Translations under genes and position numbers: made by a program
In this document: positions 8,373 to 17,098 of the stretch, piece by piece
Position numbering within the stretch: the first letter of the stretch is position 1
Layout: every line of letters starts with the position of its first letter
Notes under the pieces: model-generated
What the model was told of the DNA's origin: nothing
Database searches by the model: none
Seen by the model: the letters and a program-made list of their open reading frames with translations, nothing else
From: Halococcus saccharolyticus DSM 5350
Lineage (GTDB): Archaea > Halobacteriota > Halobacteria > Halobacteriales > Halococcaceae
NCBI RefSeq assembly: GCF_000336915.1
Contig: NZ_AOMD01000025.1
Coordinates: 1-64,000, forward strand
Reading direction: 5' to 3'
Length of the DNA: 64,000 nt

Positions 8373-8747
8373 TCAGACGATCTTGCGCTGCTCGTCCATC
8401 TCGAGGTACTCGATCTCGTCGTCGGGCGCGAGGTCGGCGTCACCGGTCTTGATCGTGAACGTCTCGTAGGTGTCGAGCGCCATCACCTGGGCGACGTCGT
8501 CGGACTCGACGCTCACGACCTGGCCCTGCTTTCGCTGGATGATCGGGACCCACACCTTCGCGTCCACAGGCTGGGTGAAGTTGCGTTTGTTCTCGTCGAA
8601 GACGCCCTTGCCTTCGACACGGGCTTTCGCGCTGCCGTGTTTGCCCGGTTTTGCCGTGCTGTACGCCGTGATCTTGCACGGCGCGTCGTCGATCATCACG
8701 TAGCTCCCTTCGCCGAGATCTCGCACCTGCGTCTGCTCTCTGGCCAT
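8373..8747 (-). CDS. eif5A: Translation factor aIF5A
   Basis: Archaeal IF5A, 124 residues, which helps ribosomes through difficult peptide bonds and termination. The hypusination loop is present as [15 protein letters not shown], with the modified lysine expected at Lys36. The N-terminal SH3-like barrel is followed by the OB-like domain. A TATA-like box lies 26 bases before the ATG at 8747. It is the first gene of a two-gene unit with agmatinase. Confidence 0.95.
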   Translation of the reverse strand: MAREQTQVRDLGEGSYVMIDDAPCKITAYSTAKPGKHGSAKARVEGKGVFDENKRNFTQPVDAKVWVPIIQRKQGQVVSVESDDVAQVMALDTYETFTIKTGDADLAPDDEIEYLEMDEQRKIV

Positions 8748-8770
8748 GCCCGTGATTGCTAACCCGGCAG

Positions 8771-8776
8771 TATAAA
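8771..8776 (-). promoter_or_regulatory. TATA box of the aIF5A-agmatinase operon
   Basis: TATAAA on the plus strand (TTTATA on the coding strand), centred 26 bases before the aIF5A ATG; a leaderless promoter. Confidence 0.65.
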
Positions 8777-8811
8777 CGGTTTGGAAGCAGCCCTATCGTT
8801 CCCGGCAGCCG

Positions 8812-9888
8812 TTACTCGGCCGTGTGTGCTTCGATCACCCGATCGATCCGGTCGAGGCCCTCGTCGAGTTCGTCGGTCGGGAGCCCGAACCCGATCCGGA
8901 ACCGGTCGTCGAACCCGAAGACGTCGCCCGGTGCGAGCACCACGCTCTCCGCTTCGACAACCGTTCGACAGAACTCACGGGCGTCCCGAAACCCGTCAGG
9001 AATCGTCAGAAACCCGTTGACGCCGACGGGATCATGCCAGTCGAGTCCGTGGTCGTCGACGAACTCCTGGACGATCTCGTGGTTCCGGCGGGCGTGCTCG
9101 CGGTTCTCGTCGAGGATCGCGTCCTCCCGCTCACCGAGCGCCTGACGAGCGATATGCTGGCCGAAGATCGATGGCGAGATCGTGGTGTAGTCCTTCCAGC
9201 GCCGTGCCGCGTCGGCGATCTCGGGTGGGCCACACAGCCAGCCGAATCGGAGGCCGGCGAGGCCGTAAGCTTTCGTGAGGCTCGTCGTGGAAATCCCCCA
9301 CTCGCCGAGGCTCGCCACCGGCGGGAGGGGATCGTCGGCGAGTAACCGGTACACCTCGTCGCAGAGCAGGTAGGCGTCGTTGTCGGCGGCGAGATCGTAG
9401 AGGGCCTCGATCCGATCCCACGAGTGGTATCGCCCGGTGGGGTTGTTCGGGTTGTTACAGACAACGAGTTGCGTGTTGGGTTCGATCGCGTCGGCGACTT
9501 GCTCCACGTCGAGTCGCCAGTCCGGCGGCGAGAGCTCGACCCGGGTGACGTCCGTGATCGCCTCGGGGAGCGCATAGAGGGACTGGTAGGTTGGAGTCAC
9601 GACCACTGCGTGATCGCCGGGATCGAGCGTTGCGAGGACAGCGAGAAGGTTGGCCTCCTGCGTGCCACACGTGAAGAGGAGGTCGTCGGCCGAGCGGTCG
9701 TAGCGGTCGGCGACCCGTGCGCGAAAGTCGGGATCGCCGTCGGTGGGAATCACGTAGCCGAGATCGCCGGGATCGGTGTCGAACCGCGCGGAATCGAGGC
9801 TCCGGATGCCGCTTTCGGCGAGCATGATGTCGGCGTCGTGTTCGTGTTCGTCGAACCAGCGTTCGAGCGCGAACGATTCGATCTCCAT
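8812..9888 (-). CDS. PLP-dependent aminotransferase (class I/II)
   Basis: Fold-type I aminotransferase, 358 residues. It shows NNPNNPTG (residues 145-152), the PLP-contacting Asp177 in LLCDEVY, and the Schiff-base lysine Lys206 in SLTKAYGL. A TCGTQEAN glycine loop lies near residue 75. The N-terminus is short, typical of the haloarchaeal pyridoxal aminotransferases that are often near metabolic genes. The substrate amino acid cannot be named. The ATG at 9888 fits the family start. It is divergent from the TrkA gene. Confidence 0.87.
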   Translation of the reverse strand: MEIESFALERWFDEHEHDADIMLAESGIRSLDSARFDTDPGDLGYVIPTDGDPDFRARVADRYDRSADDLLFTCGTQEANLLAVLATLDPGDHAVVVTPTYQSLYALPEAITDVTRVELSPPDWRLDVEQVADAIEPNTQLVVCNNPNNPTGRYHSWDRIEALYDLAADNDAYLLCDEVYRLLADDPLPPVASLGEWGISTTSLTKAYGLAGLRFGWLCGPPEIADAARRWKDYTTISPSIFGQHIARQALGEREDAILDENREHARRNHEIVQEFVDDHGLDWHDPVGVNGFLTIPDGFRDAREFCRTVVEAESVVLAPGDVFGFDDRFRIGFGLPTDELDEGLDRIDRVIEAHTAE

Positions 9889-9987
9889 ATGGCGATGTCG
9901 ACGAGCAGCGGCAAAAATTCGAGGGATAGCGGCGTTCCGTGCGAGGGGGGGGGATCGCCACGAGTGCGTGTCGAGAGGGGGTTAGTG

Positions 9988-9994
9988 TTTTTAA
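9988..9994 (+). promoter_or_regulatory. TATA-like box of the TrkA gene
   Basis: TTTTAAT centred 27 bases before the ATG at 10018; leaderless spacing. Confidence 0.55.
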
Positions 9995-10017
9995 TCCCGG
10001 GTGGCGTACCGAGCCGC

Positions 10018-10686
10018 ATGAGATGTGTGATCGTCGGGTACGGTCGCGTCGGGATCCGGACCGCACAGATCCTCGCCGAAGAGGGGCATAGCGTGCTCGT
10101 GATCGACAACGATCCGGCGAAGATCGAGCGCGCCCGCGAAACGGGCTTTGCGGTCATCGAGGGCGACGGCGCGGCGGACGAGGTACTCGCCGAGGCCGAT
10201 CTCGACACTGCCGACGCGGTCGGGGGACTCACGGGTGATCCAGAGACCAACTTCGCGGTGTGTACGACCGCGAACGACCACGGCTGTCGCACGGTGTTGC
10301 GGATCAGCGAGGAGTTCAGCGAGGAGGTCTACCAGCAGTACAGCGAGGGCGTCGACGAGATCGTCTACCCCGAACAGCTGGGAGCCGCAGGAGCGAAGAC
10401 CGCACTCCTCGGCGGCGATTTCAACGTTCTCGCCGACGTTACCGAGAAGCTGGCGGCGACCACGCTCACCGTGCCCGAGGGATCGCCGGCGATCGGCGAA
10501 CGCGTCGTCAGTCTCGACGTGCCCGAGGGCGCGCGGATCTACGCCCACGGCCGGGCGGGCGAAGCGATGGAGATCCCGCTGCCGCGCACCGCGATCGAGG
10601 CCGGCGACCAGCTCGCGGTGGTCGCCGAACCGGACGCCGTAGCCGTCGTTCGCGACCAGCTCCACGGGGACGCAGGCGACGCCTGA
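10018..10686 (+). CDS. trkA: TrkA-type NAD-binding regulator (RCK domains)
   Basis: Cytoplasmic regulatory subunit of a K+ channel or transporter, 222 residues. TrkA_N carries the nucleotide-binding GYGRVG (residues 7-12) and VIDNDPAKIE; a TrkA_C domain follows (LTVPEGSPAIGERVVS...AVVAEPDA). The frame is open upstream, but the ATG at 10018 sits exactly at the first Rossmann strand and has a TATA box at leaderless distance. No Trk membrane subunit is adjacent, so the partner must be encoded elsewhere. Confidence 0.88.
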   Translation: MRCVIVGYGRVGIRTAQILAEEGHSVLVIDNDPAKIERARETGFAVIEGDGAADEVLAEADLDTADAVGGLTGDPETNFAVCTTANDHGCRTVLRISEEFSEEVYQQYSEGVDEIVYPEQLGAAGAKTALLGGDFNVLADVTEKLAATTLTVPEGSPAIGERVVSLDVPEGARIYAHGRAGEAMEIPLPRTAIEAGDQLAVVAEPDAVAVVRDQLHGDAGDA

Positions 10687-10905
10687 CGGATCGATCGGCG
10701 GCGATATCGAAAGAGCACGAGGAGGGGGAGGGCGTCGCAGCGGGAACCGTTGCCGGGCGCGCGAGTGGGAGGATGGGGGAATTCGAGGCCGTCGGCGCGC
10801 CCGGATCGGTCGACGATCGGTCGGTACTTAAATCTGCGTCAGACACACGCGTGACAAACGCTGGGTCGGGGTCGTGACGATTTCGTCCACCGCCAAGACT
10901 CTCGC

Positions 10906-11331
10906 TCAGGCGTCGTACTGATCCAGCTGCGTGCGGGTCGACTGGCCGGTGAGTTCGTCGAAGTCAATACCGTCGGCGAGCGCAGTCTCCTTCTTGACGC
11001 GGTAGTTACCGCCGTCGGTGACGTAGCAGTCGCCCGGATGGAAGAAGTACCACGCCTCGCGGTCGAAGCGGACACCGATCCGGGGTTTCGCGCCGAAGTT
11101 TTGGGCGAAGTAGACCAGCGCTTCGACCTCCTCGCCGGTGAGATAGATCGGGTCGCCCGCGCTGGATTTCGCCTCGATCGCGTAGAAATCGCCGTCGTTA
11201 CCGGCGAGCACGTCGGGGAGCTCGCGGTCGGTCGCGCTACCGCTCGCCGGCGCGCGCATCACTGCGAACCCGGCATCGTCGAGCTCGTTGACGAGTTCGC
11301 GCTCCCGACGGTCGCCCTTGGCGTTGCTCAC
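10906..11331 (-). CDS. hjc: Holliday junction resolvase Hjc
   Basis: Archaeal structure-specific endonuclease that cuts four-way junctions, 141 residues. The nuclease core is present: Glu10 in [12 protein letters not shown], Asp40 in RELPDVLAG, and the E-x-K signature of FYAIEAKSS (Glu53, Lys55). The GTG at 11331 shares GTGA with the stop of the preceding adenosylhomocysteinase gene, so translation is probably coupled. The start is supported by the family N-terminus (SNAKGDRRE). Confidence 0.9.
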   Translation of the reverse strand: MSNAKGDRRERELVNELDDAGFAVMRAPASGSATDRELPDVLAGNDGDFYAIEAKSSAGDPIYLTGEEVEALVYFAQNFGAKPRIGVRFDREAWYFFHPGDCYVTDGGNYRVKKETALADGIDFDELTGQSTRTQLDQYDA

Positions 11332-12605
11332 GTTCCGTGATCCCAGCTTCCCATGTACTCCGTCTGTTCGTCGGAGAGGTCGTCGATCCCGAGCCCCTCG
11401 GCGTCGAGTTTGATCTCGGCGACCTCGCGGTCGAGATCGTCGGGCACGTCGTGGACGCCCGGTTCGTACGCTGTCCCGCTGAGTTCGCGAACGCACACTG
11501 CTTGGACACCGAAGCTCTGGTCCATCACCTCGACCGGGTGGCCGAGCGCGACGGGTGCGGCGAGGTTGACGAGTCGACCCTCGGCGAGCACGTTCAGCCG
11601 TTTTCCACTACTGAGTTCGTACTCCTGCACTCCGGGCCGGACTTCGCGGGTGCTCGCCGCGAGATCCGAGAGTCCGTCGAGATCGATCTCGACGTCGAAA
11701 TGGCCTGCGTTCGCGAGCAGCGTGCCGTCGTCCATCCGCTCGAAATGCTCGGCGGTGATCACGTCGCGGTTGCCGGTCGTGGTGACGAACACGTCGCCTT
11801 TCGCCGCAGCCTCGGCCATCGGAAGGACCTCGTAGCCCTCCATGTGAGCCTCCAGCGCGCGCCGGGGATCGACTTCGGTCACGACGACGTGGGCGTTCTG
11901 GCCCGCGGCCTTCTTCGCGACGCCCTTCCCACAGTAGCCATACCCTGCGACGACGATCGTCTTCCCCGCAAAGGAGAGATTCGTGGTCATCGCGATCGCC
12001 GAGAGCGCGGACTCCCCCGTACCATGGACGTTGTCGAACAGCCGCTTCATCGGCGTGTCGTTCACCGCGAACACGGGGTATTCCAATGCACCGTCGTCGT
12101 CCATCGCACGGAGTCGGTGGACGCCCGTCGTCGTCTCCTCGCAGCCGCCGAGGATCGAGTCGATCAGTTCGGGGTGGTCGTCGTGGATCGCGGCGACCAT
12201 GTCCATCCCGTCGTCGACGGTGATGGTCGGCTCGTGGCCGATCACGGCCTCGATCGCGGCGTAGTAGGCCTCGTCGTCGACGCCGCGTTCGGCGTAGGAG
12301 GTGATCGAGTCGTGGGCATCGAGCGCCCTACTCACGTCGTCGTGGGTCGAGAGTGGGTTACAGCCCGTGATCGCGACCTCTGCGCCGGCGGCAGCGAGCG
12401 TTTCGGTCAGGACGGCAGTGGTGGCCTCGACGTGCATCGCCATCCCGATCCGCTCGCCCGCGAGGGGCTGATCGGTCTCGAACTCCTCGCGGAGCGCACG
12501 CATGATCGGCATGTGCTCGCGCGCCCAGTCGATCTTCTGGCGGCCCGACTCGCGGGCGCTCTCGGGATCGTCGATACGGTCGGTGATCGGCGCGGCGTTG
12601 GTCAT
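11328..12605 (-). CDS. ahcY: Adenosylhomocysteinase (SAH or S-inosylhomocysteine hydrolase)
   Basis: NAD-dependent hydrolase of 425 residues that splits S-adenosylhomocysteine (or its deaminated form) into homocysteine and a nucleoside, relieving inhibition of methyltransferases. The family features [16 protein letters not shown] (about residues 143-158), the NAD site [16 protein letters not shown] and [18 protein letters not shown] are clear. The ATG at 12605 is preferred; an ATG nine codons upstream is possible. It overlaps hjc by four bases. A deaminase of the SAH/MTA type lies 4.5 kb away, which leaves open which substrate is used. Confidence 0.93.
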   Translation of the reverse strand: MTNAAPITDRIDDPESARESGRQKIDWAREHMPIMRALREEFETDQPLAGERIGMAMHVEATTAVLTETLAAAGAEVAITGCNPLSTHDDVSRALDAHDSITSYAERGVDDEAYYAAIEAVIGHEPTITVDDGMDMVAAIHDDHPELIDSILGGCEETTTGVHRLRAMDDDGALEYPVFAVNDTPMKRLFDNVHGTGESALSAIAMTTNLSFAGKTIVVAGYGYCGKGVAKKAAGQNAHVVVTEVDPRRALEAHMEGYEVLPMAEAAAKGDVFVTTTGNRDVITAEHFERMDDGTLLANAGHFDVEIDLDGLSDLAASTREVRPGVQEYELSSGKRLNVLAEGRLVNLAAPVALGHPVEVMDQSFGVQAVCVRELSGTAYEPGVHDVPDDLDREVAEIKLDAEGLGIDDLSDEQTEYMGSWDHGT

Positions 12606-12721
12606 GGGTGAATCGAGAGCCAGCGCGCTCAAAACGCTACCGGACCCCAGCCGACGTCGCGGGGACCGATCTTTTTCTCCTCGGCCGTCGAACGGATGGT
12701 GCGGAAGTCAGATGAGAACAT

Positions 12722-13117
12722 ATGGCTGAAGAAGGTGATCGACTGCTGAACGTCATCGGGGGCGCGCTCGTCGTTGCACTCGTGGTGGTGATAGCCGTCG
12801 CTGTCGTCGTGGCGGTGAACGTCCCGGCGAATCGGGTCGACGCTCCGGACGCCGAGTGGTCGATCAGCCAGGTCAACGAGACACACGTCCGGATCGCACA
12901 CGACAGCGGCGAGTCGGTCGCGGGATCGGCGCTCGTCGTGACCGTCGATGGGTACAGCCGTCACCCCGCGTGGGACGATCGAGTGACGACGGGCGATGCG
13001 GTCGCGGTCGAGGCGTCTCGTGGACAGGTAGTGCGGCTCTACTGGGACGGCGGCCGCACCGACCACCTCCAGCTCGCGAGCCGACAGGGCGCGGAGACGG
13101 AGACGGCGACGGCGTGA
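12722..13117 (+). CDS. Pilin-like small membrane protein, hypothetical
   Basis: Protein of 131 residues with one strongly hydrophobic N-terminal helix (GGALVVALVVVIAVAVVVAV, about residues 13-32) and an extracytoplasmic beta-rich domain. The domain has the pattern seen in haloarchaeal pilin-domain proteins (DSGESVAGSALVVTVDG...VTTGDAVAVEASRGQVVRLYW). The classic prepilin cleavage motif is not evident before the helix, so it may be a pilin relative that is anchored rather than assembled. Function unknown. Confidence 0.6.
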   Translation: MAEEGDRLLNVIGGALVVALVVVIAVAVVVAVNVPANRVDAPDAEWSISQVNETHVRIAHDSGESVAGSALVVTVDGYSRHPAWDDRVTTGDAVAVEASRGQVVRLYWDGGRTDHLQLASRQGAETETATA

Positions 13118-13222
13118 TAGGCACGGCGCTCCGAGAGCGATCGCCGGCTGTGCCGGCCGAGTCCGTCAGGGCTTTACTCGGACGGTCGTTGGTTTCCTTC
13201 ACTGAACGGCTCGGTGAATACG

Positions 13223-15346
13223 ATGACAGGTGATCCACGCAACACTGACGTGCACCAGGCGTCCCGCCGCCGATTCCTCGGAGCGGCCGCTGCCGGCGCG
13301 CTCGCGGGCGTCGGCGGTCTCGGCAGCGCCGCGGCCCAGTCCGAGCCAGAAATCATCCGGCTCGGCGGCGAAATCGCTGGCTGGCAGGGCCGTGCGCCCG
13401 ACACGATCGCGGGCGAGACCAACCCCACGCTGGACCTCGAACCGGGAACCGACTACCGCGTGGTCTGGGAGAATTTGGATGGGATGGGCCACAACGTCGC
13501 GCTGCTCGACGGCGACGGCGCGACGCTCGAACGCACCGAGGTGATGAGCGAGGAGGGCACGACTCAGTCCCTTACGTTCACCGCGCGCGAGGCGATGGCC
13601 GAGTACATCTGCGAGCCGCACAGCGGAACGATGCGCGGAGCGCTCGCTGTCGGTGAAGGTTCAGCATCCGAAACCACTACGACGACCGAATCTCCCGGAG
13701 ACGAGGCTGGATCCGCCGGAAGTGCGGGCGGCCCCGTCCCGCAGGGGCCGACCATCGCGCTCGAAACCGTCGCCGACGGGTTTCAGGTCCCGACCGACTT
13801 CGCAACCGCGCCCGGCGACGATCGCCAGTTCGTCGTCGATCTCCCGGGGCAGATCTACACCGTCGCGTCGGGCGGTGGGCGCGGGGAGCCGTTTCTCGAT
13901 ATCAGCGACCGTCTCGCCGAACGTGTCGGCGAGCGTGGACTGCTCGGGCTCGCGTTCCACCCGGATTTCGACGAGAACCGGCGGTTCTACCTGCGCTACA
14001 GCGCGCCATTGAGCGAGGACGCCCCCGACGAGTTCTCGCATACGGAGCGACTCTCGGAATTCCGGGTGACAGAGGATGCGACCGGGGTGATCGAGGACTC
14101 CGAACGGGTCCTGCTCGCGGTCGACGAACCCACGAAGTTCCACAACGGCGGGGCGCTCGCGTTCGGCCCCGACGACTATCTCTACGTCTCGTACGGTGAC
14201 GGCGGCGGATCGAGAGACACCGGCCCCGGCCACGCCGCGGACTGGTACGAGGAAAACACGGGTGGTAACGGCCAAGACGTCGGTGAGAACTTGCTGGGAT
14301 CGATCGTCCGGATCGATGTCGACGGCGAAACGAGCGACAAACCCTACGGGATCCCCGAGGACAACCCGCTGGTGGGCGATGCAGGCCTCGACGAACACTA
14401 CGCGTGGGGCTTTCGCAACCCCTGGCGGATGGGGTTTTCCGACGGCGATCTCTACGTCGCGGACGTCGGCCAGAGCCGATTCGAGGAAGTCGATCGGGTC
14501 GTGAAGGGCGGCAACTACGGCTGGAACGTCAAGGAGGGAACGCACTGTTACAGCACCGCGAATCCGGGAGCGATCCCGGCCGAGTGTCCGGATTCGACAC
14601 CGCCGGACGTCCGCGGTGGCGAACCGCTCCGCGACCCCGTGATCGAGTATCCACACGCCCGCGATGGCGAGACGATCGGCCTCTCGGTCATCGGCGGGTA
14701 CGTCTACGACGGCGCGATCGGTTCGCTCGACGGCACCTACGTTTTCGGCGATTACAGCCAAGAGGGGAATCCACAAGGATCGCTGTTCGCCGCCACGCCC
14801 AGCGACGAGGGGCTCTGGGAGTTCACAAAGCTCGAAATCGCCGGTGCGGACGACGGCGAGCTCGGTGGCTATCTCATCGATATCGGCCGGGACGACGCCG
14901 GCGAACTCTACGCACTCACATCCGCCGGCGACCTCGGCGGCGCAGTCCACAAACTCGTCTCGGCCGACGAATCGATGGGGATGACTGGAAACACGACCAC
15001 GGGGACTAACGGAACAACGATCAACGGAACGGCGACGGTCAGCGGAACGACGACTGGCGCAGCCGAGACGACGGTCGGATCGACTGACTCGCCAGCGACG
15101 GGAACGACGCGTGAAACACCGACCGGGACGGCCGGATCGGCGACCGAAACGACTGCTATGGCGACGGAGACAACCGCGACGACGACCGCCGGGACGAACG
15201 CGACGCCATCGGCAGAATCGACGCCGGGAGGAACCGCCGAAGCGAATCCGGACGGAACGAGCGATGCCGAGGGTCCCGGATTCGGCGTTCTCGCTGCACT
15301 CGCCGGGCTGGCTGGCGTCGCCGCGCGTCGATTCGTGCGACGATAA
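13223..15346 (+). CDS. Secreted blue-copper / PQQ-type sugar dehydrogenase fusion
   Basis: Tat-exported protein of 707 residues. Domains in order: Tat signal with SRRRFLG (residues 14-20) and an Ala-rich stretch; a plastocyanin-like cupredoxin (about 45-145) with copper ligands His90, Cys130, His133 and Met137 (YICEPHSGTM); a six-bladed glucose/sorbosone dehydrogenase domain (about 170-580) with GERGLLGLAFHPDF and FRNPWRMGFSDG; a Thr/Gly-rich linker; and the tail GPGFGVLAALAGLAG plus Arg residues, a PGF-CTERM-like sorting signal. The cupredoxin may take electrons from the sugar oxidase. Start: ATG 13223 preferred over a GTG three codons earlier. The next gene is a paralogue without the copper domain. 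Confidence 0.87.
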   Translation: MTGDPRNTDVHQASRRRFLGAAAAGALAGVGGLGSAAAQSEPEIIRLGGEIAGWQGRAPDTIAGETNPTLDLEPGTDYRVVWENLDGMGHNVALLDGDGATLERTEVMSEEGTTQSLTFTAREAMAEYICEPHSGTMRGALAVGEGSASETTTTTESPGDEAGSAGSAGGPVPQGPTIALETVADGFQVPTDFATAPGDDRQFVVDLPGQIYTVASGGGRGEPFLDISDRLAERVGERGLLGLAFHPDFDENRRFYLRYSAPLSEDAPDEFSHTERLSEFRVTEDATGVIEDSERVLLAVDEPTKFHNGGALAFGPDDYLYVSYGDGGGSRDTGPGHAADWYEENTGGNGQDVGENLLGSIVRIDVDGETSDKPYGIPEDNPLVGDAGLDEHYAWGFRNPWRMGFSDGDLYVADVGQSRFEEVDRVVKGGNYGWNVKEGTHCYSTANPGAIPAECPDSTPPDVRGGEPLRDPVIEYPHARDGETIGLSVIGGYVYDGAIGSLDGTYVFGDYSQEGNPQGSLFAATPSDEGLWEFTKLEIAGADDGELGGYLIDIGRDDAGELYALTSAGDLGGAVHKLVSADESMGMTGNTTTGTNGTTINGTATVSGTTTGAAETTVGSTDSPATGTTRETPTGTAGSATETTAMATETTATTTAGTNATPSAESTPGGTAEANPDGTSDAEGPGFGVLAALAGLAGVAARRFVRR

Positions 15347-15418
15347 CAGCCGCGCTCGCGCGGCATCGTCGACCGCTTTGCGTCAGGTCTTTGGTCGAAC
15401 GACCACTCGTTGGTGGTA

Positions 15419-17098
15419 GTGACTCACACGACAGCGACGACGGTTGACGCTGCCGAGCAGGATCGTTCGGAAGTGACCCGTCGCCGACTGCTTCGAACGA
15501 CCGCGGCCGGTGCGGTCGCCGGAGTGGTTGGGTACGGTGGTACCACCACGAGCGCGACCGCACAGGACGGAGGTCCCGTTCCGACGGGGCCGACCGTCGC
15601 GCTCGAACCGATCGCCGAGGGGTTCGAGATGCCGGTCGACTTCGCGACACCCTCTGGCGACGGCCGCCAGTTCGTGGTCGATCGACCGGGACAGATCTAC
15701 GCCGTCGGCCCGGACGGCCGGCGTGAGGAGCCGTTCCTTGACGTCAGCGGTCGGATGACGCCCGTCGAAGGTGAACAGGGGTTGCTCGGGCTCGCGTTCC
15801 ATCCCGATTTCGGGACGAACGGGCGGTTTTACCTGCGCTACAGCGCGCCACCGACCGACGCGACGCCCGATAGCCACTCCCACACAGCGGTGCTCGCCGA
15901 GTTCCGTGCGAACGGCGACCGGACCGCCGCACGACCCGACTCGGAACGTCGGCTGCTCGAAGTCCCCGAACCCCAGAGCAATCACAACGCGGGCGCGCTC
16001 GCGTTCGGTCCCGACGGCTACCTCTACGTCCCGTTCGGCGACGGCGGCGCGGCCAACGATGTCGGCACCGGCCACGCCGACGACTGGTACGACGCGAACG
16101 ACGGCGGCAACGGTCAGGACGTCACCGAGAACCTCCTCGGATCGATCGTCCGGATCGACGTCGATAGTCGGGCGGGAGACAAGCCGTACGGAATCCCCGA
16201 CGACAATCCGCTGGTGGGCGATGCAGGCCTCGACGAACAGTTCGCGTGGGGCTTTCGCAACCCCTGGCGGATGGGATTCAGCGATGGCACCTTGTACGTC
16301 GGCGATGTCGGCCAGAACCGCTACGAGGAGGTCGATCGGGTCGTGAAGGGTGGCAACTACGGCTGGAACGTGAAGGAAGGAACCCACTGTTTCAGTACGG
16401 GCGAGGAGTCGACCGAGTGTCCCGACACGACACCGCAGAACGTCCGCGGTGGCGAACCGCTTCGCGACCCCGTGATCGAGTACCCACACGCCCGCGACGG
16501 CGAGACGATCGGTATTTCGGTCATCGGCGGGTACGTCTACGACGGCGCGATCGGTTCGCTCGGCGGTCAGTACGTCTTCGGCGACTACAGCCAGGACGGC
16601 AGTCCACGAGGCTCGCTGTTCGCTGCCACGCCCAGCGACGAGGGGCTCTGGGAGTTCGAGAAGCTCACGATTGCGGGTGCGGACGACGGCGAGCTCGGCG
16701 GCTACTTGCTCGATGTGGGTCGGGACGACGCCGGCGAACTCTACGCACTGACGGCCGGTGGCGATCTCGGCGGTGCAGTCCACAAGCTCGTCTCGCCCGG
16801 CGAATCGACAGGGATGGTCGAAAATGCGACCGGGAGCGCAAACGGAACGGCCGGCGGGACGAACGCAACGGCCGAAACGACACCGGGAAGCGAATCGAAC
16901 GGAAGCGGCGCGGGCGGTGCGGATGCTGCGGCCGGAACAGCTGGAACGAACGGGACGGGTGGAGCGAACGGGACAGCGGCGGGTGAGGAAGGAGCCGAGA
17001 CCGGAACGAGCACCGGCTCGGGGCCGGGGTTCGGTGCGATCGCGGTGCTTTCGGGCCTCGCGAGCGTCGTCGCCTACCTGCTCGCGGGCGACGAGTGA
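15419..17098 (+). CDS. Secreted PQQ-type sugar dehydrogenase (paralogue without cupredoxin)
   Basis: Tat-exported protein of about 559 residues: twin-arginine signal TRRRLLRTTAAG, glucose/sorbosone dehydrogenase domain (GEQGLLGLAFHPDF, FRNPWRMGFSDG, GGNYGWNVKEGTHC), a Gly/Thr/Asn-rich linker, and the PGF-CTERM-like tail GPGFGAIAVLSGLASVVAYL. It is a tandem paralogue of the preceding gene; long stretches of the catalytic domain are nearly identical at base level. Start is uncertain: no ATG is available, and TTG 15410, GTG 15413 and GTG 15419 are in frame; I take 15419. Its stop abuts the stop of the convergent amidohydrolase. Confidence 0.85.
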   Translation: MTHTTATTVDAAEQDRSEVTRRRLLRTTAAGAVAGVVGYGGTTTSATAQDGGPVPTGPTVALEPIAEGFEMPVDFATPSGDGRQFVVDRPGQIYAVGPDGRREEPFLDVSGRMTPVEGEQGLLGLAFHPDFGTNGRFYLRYSAPPTDATPDSHSHTAVLAEFRANGDRTAARPDSERRLLEVPEPQSNHNAGALAFGPDGYLYVPFGDGGAANDVGTGHADDWYDANDGGNGQDVTENLLGSIVRIDVDSRAGDKPYGIPDDNPLVGDAGLDEQFAWGFRNPWRMGFSDGTLYVGDVGQNRYEEVDRVVKGGNYGWNVKEGTHCFSTGEESTECPDTTPQNVRGGEPLRDPVIEYPHARDGETIGISVIGGYVYDGAIGSLGGQYVFGDYSQDGSPRGSLFAATPSDEGLWEFEKLTIAGADDGELGGYLLDVGRDDAGELYALTAGGDLGGAVHKLVSPGESTGMVENATGSANGTAGGTNATAETTPGSESNGSGAGGADAAAGTAGTNGTGGANGTAAGEEGAETGTSTGSGPGFGAIAVLSGLASVVAYLLAGDE

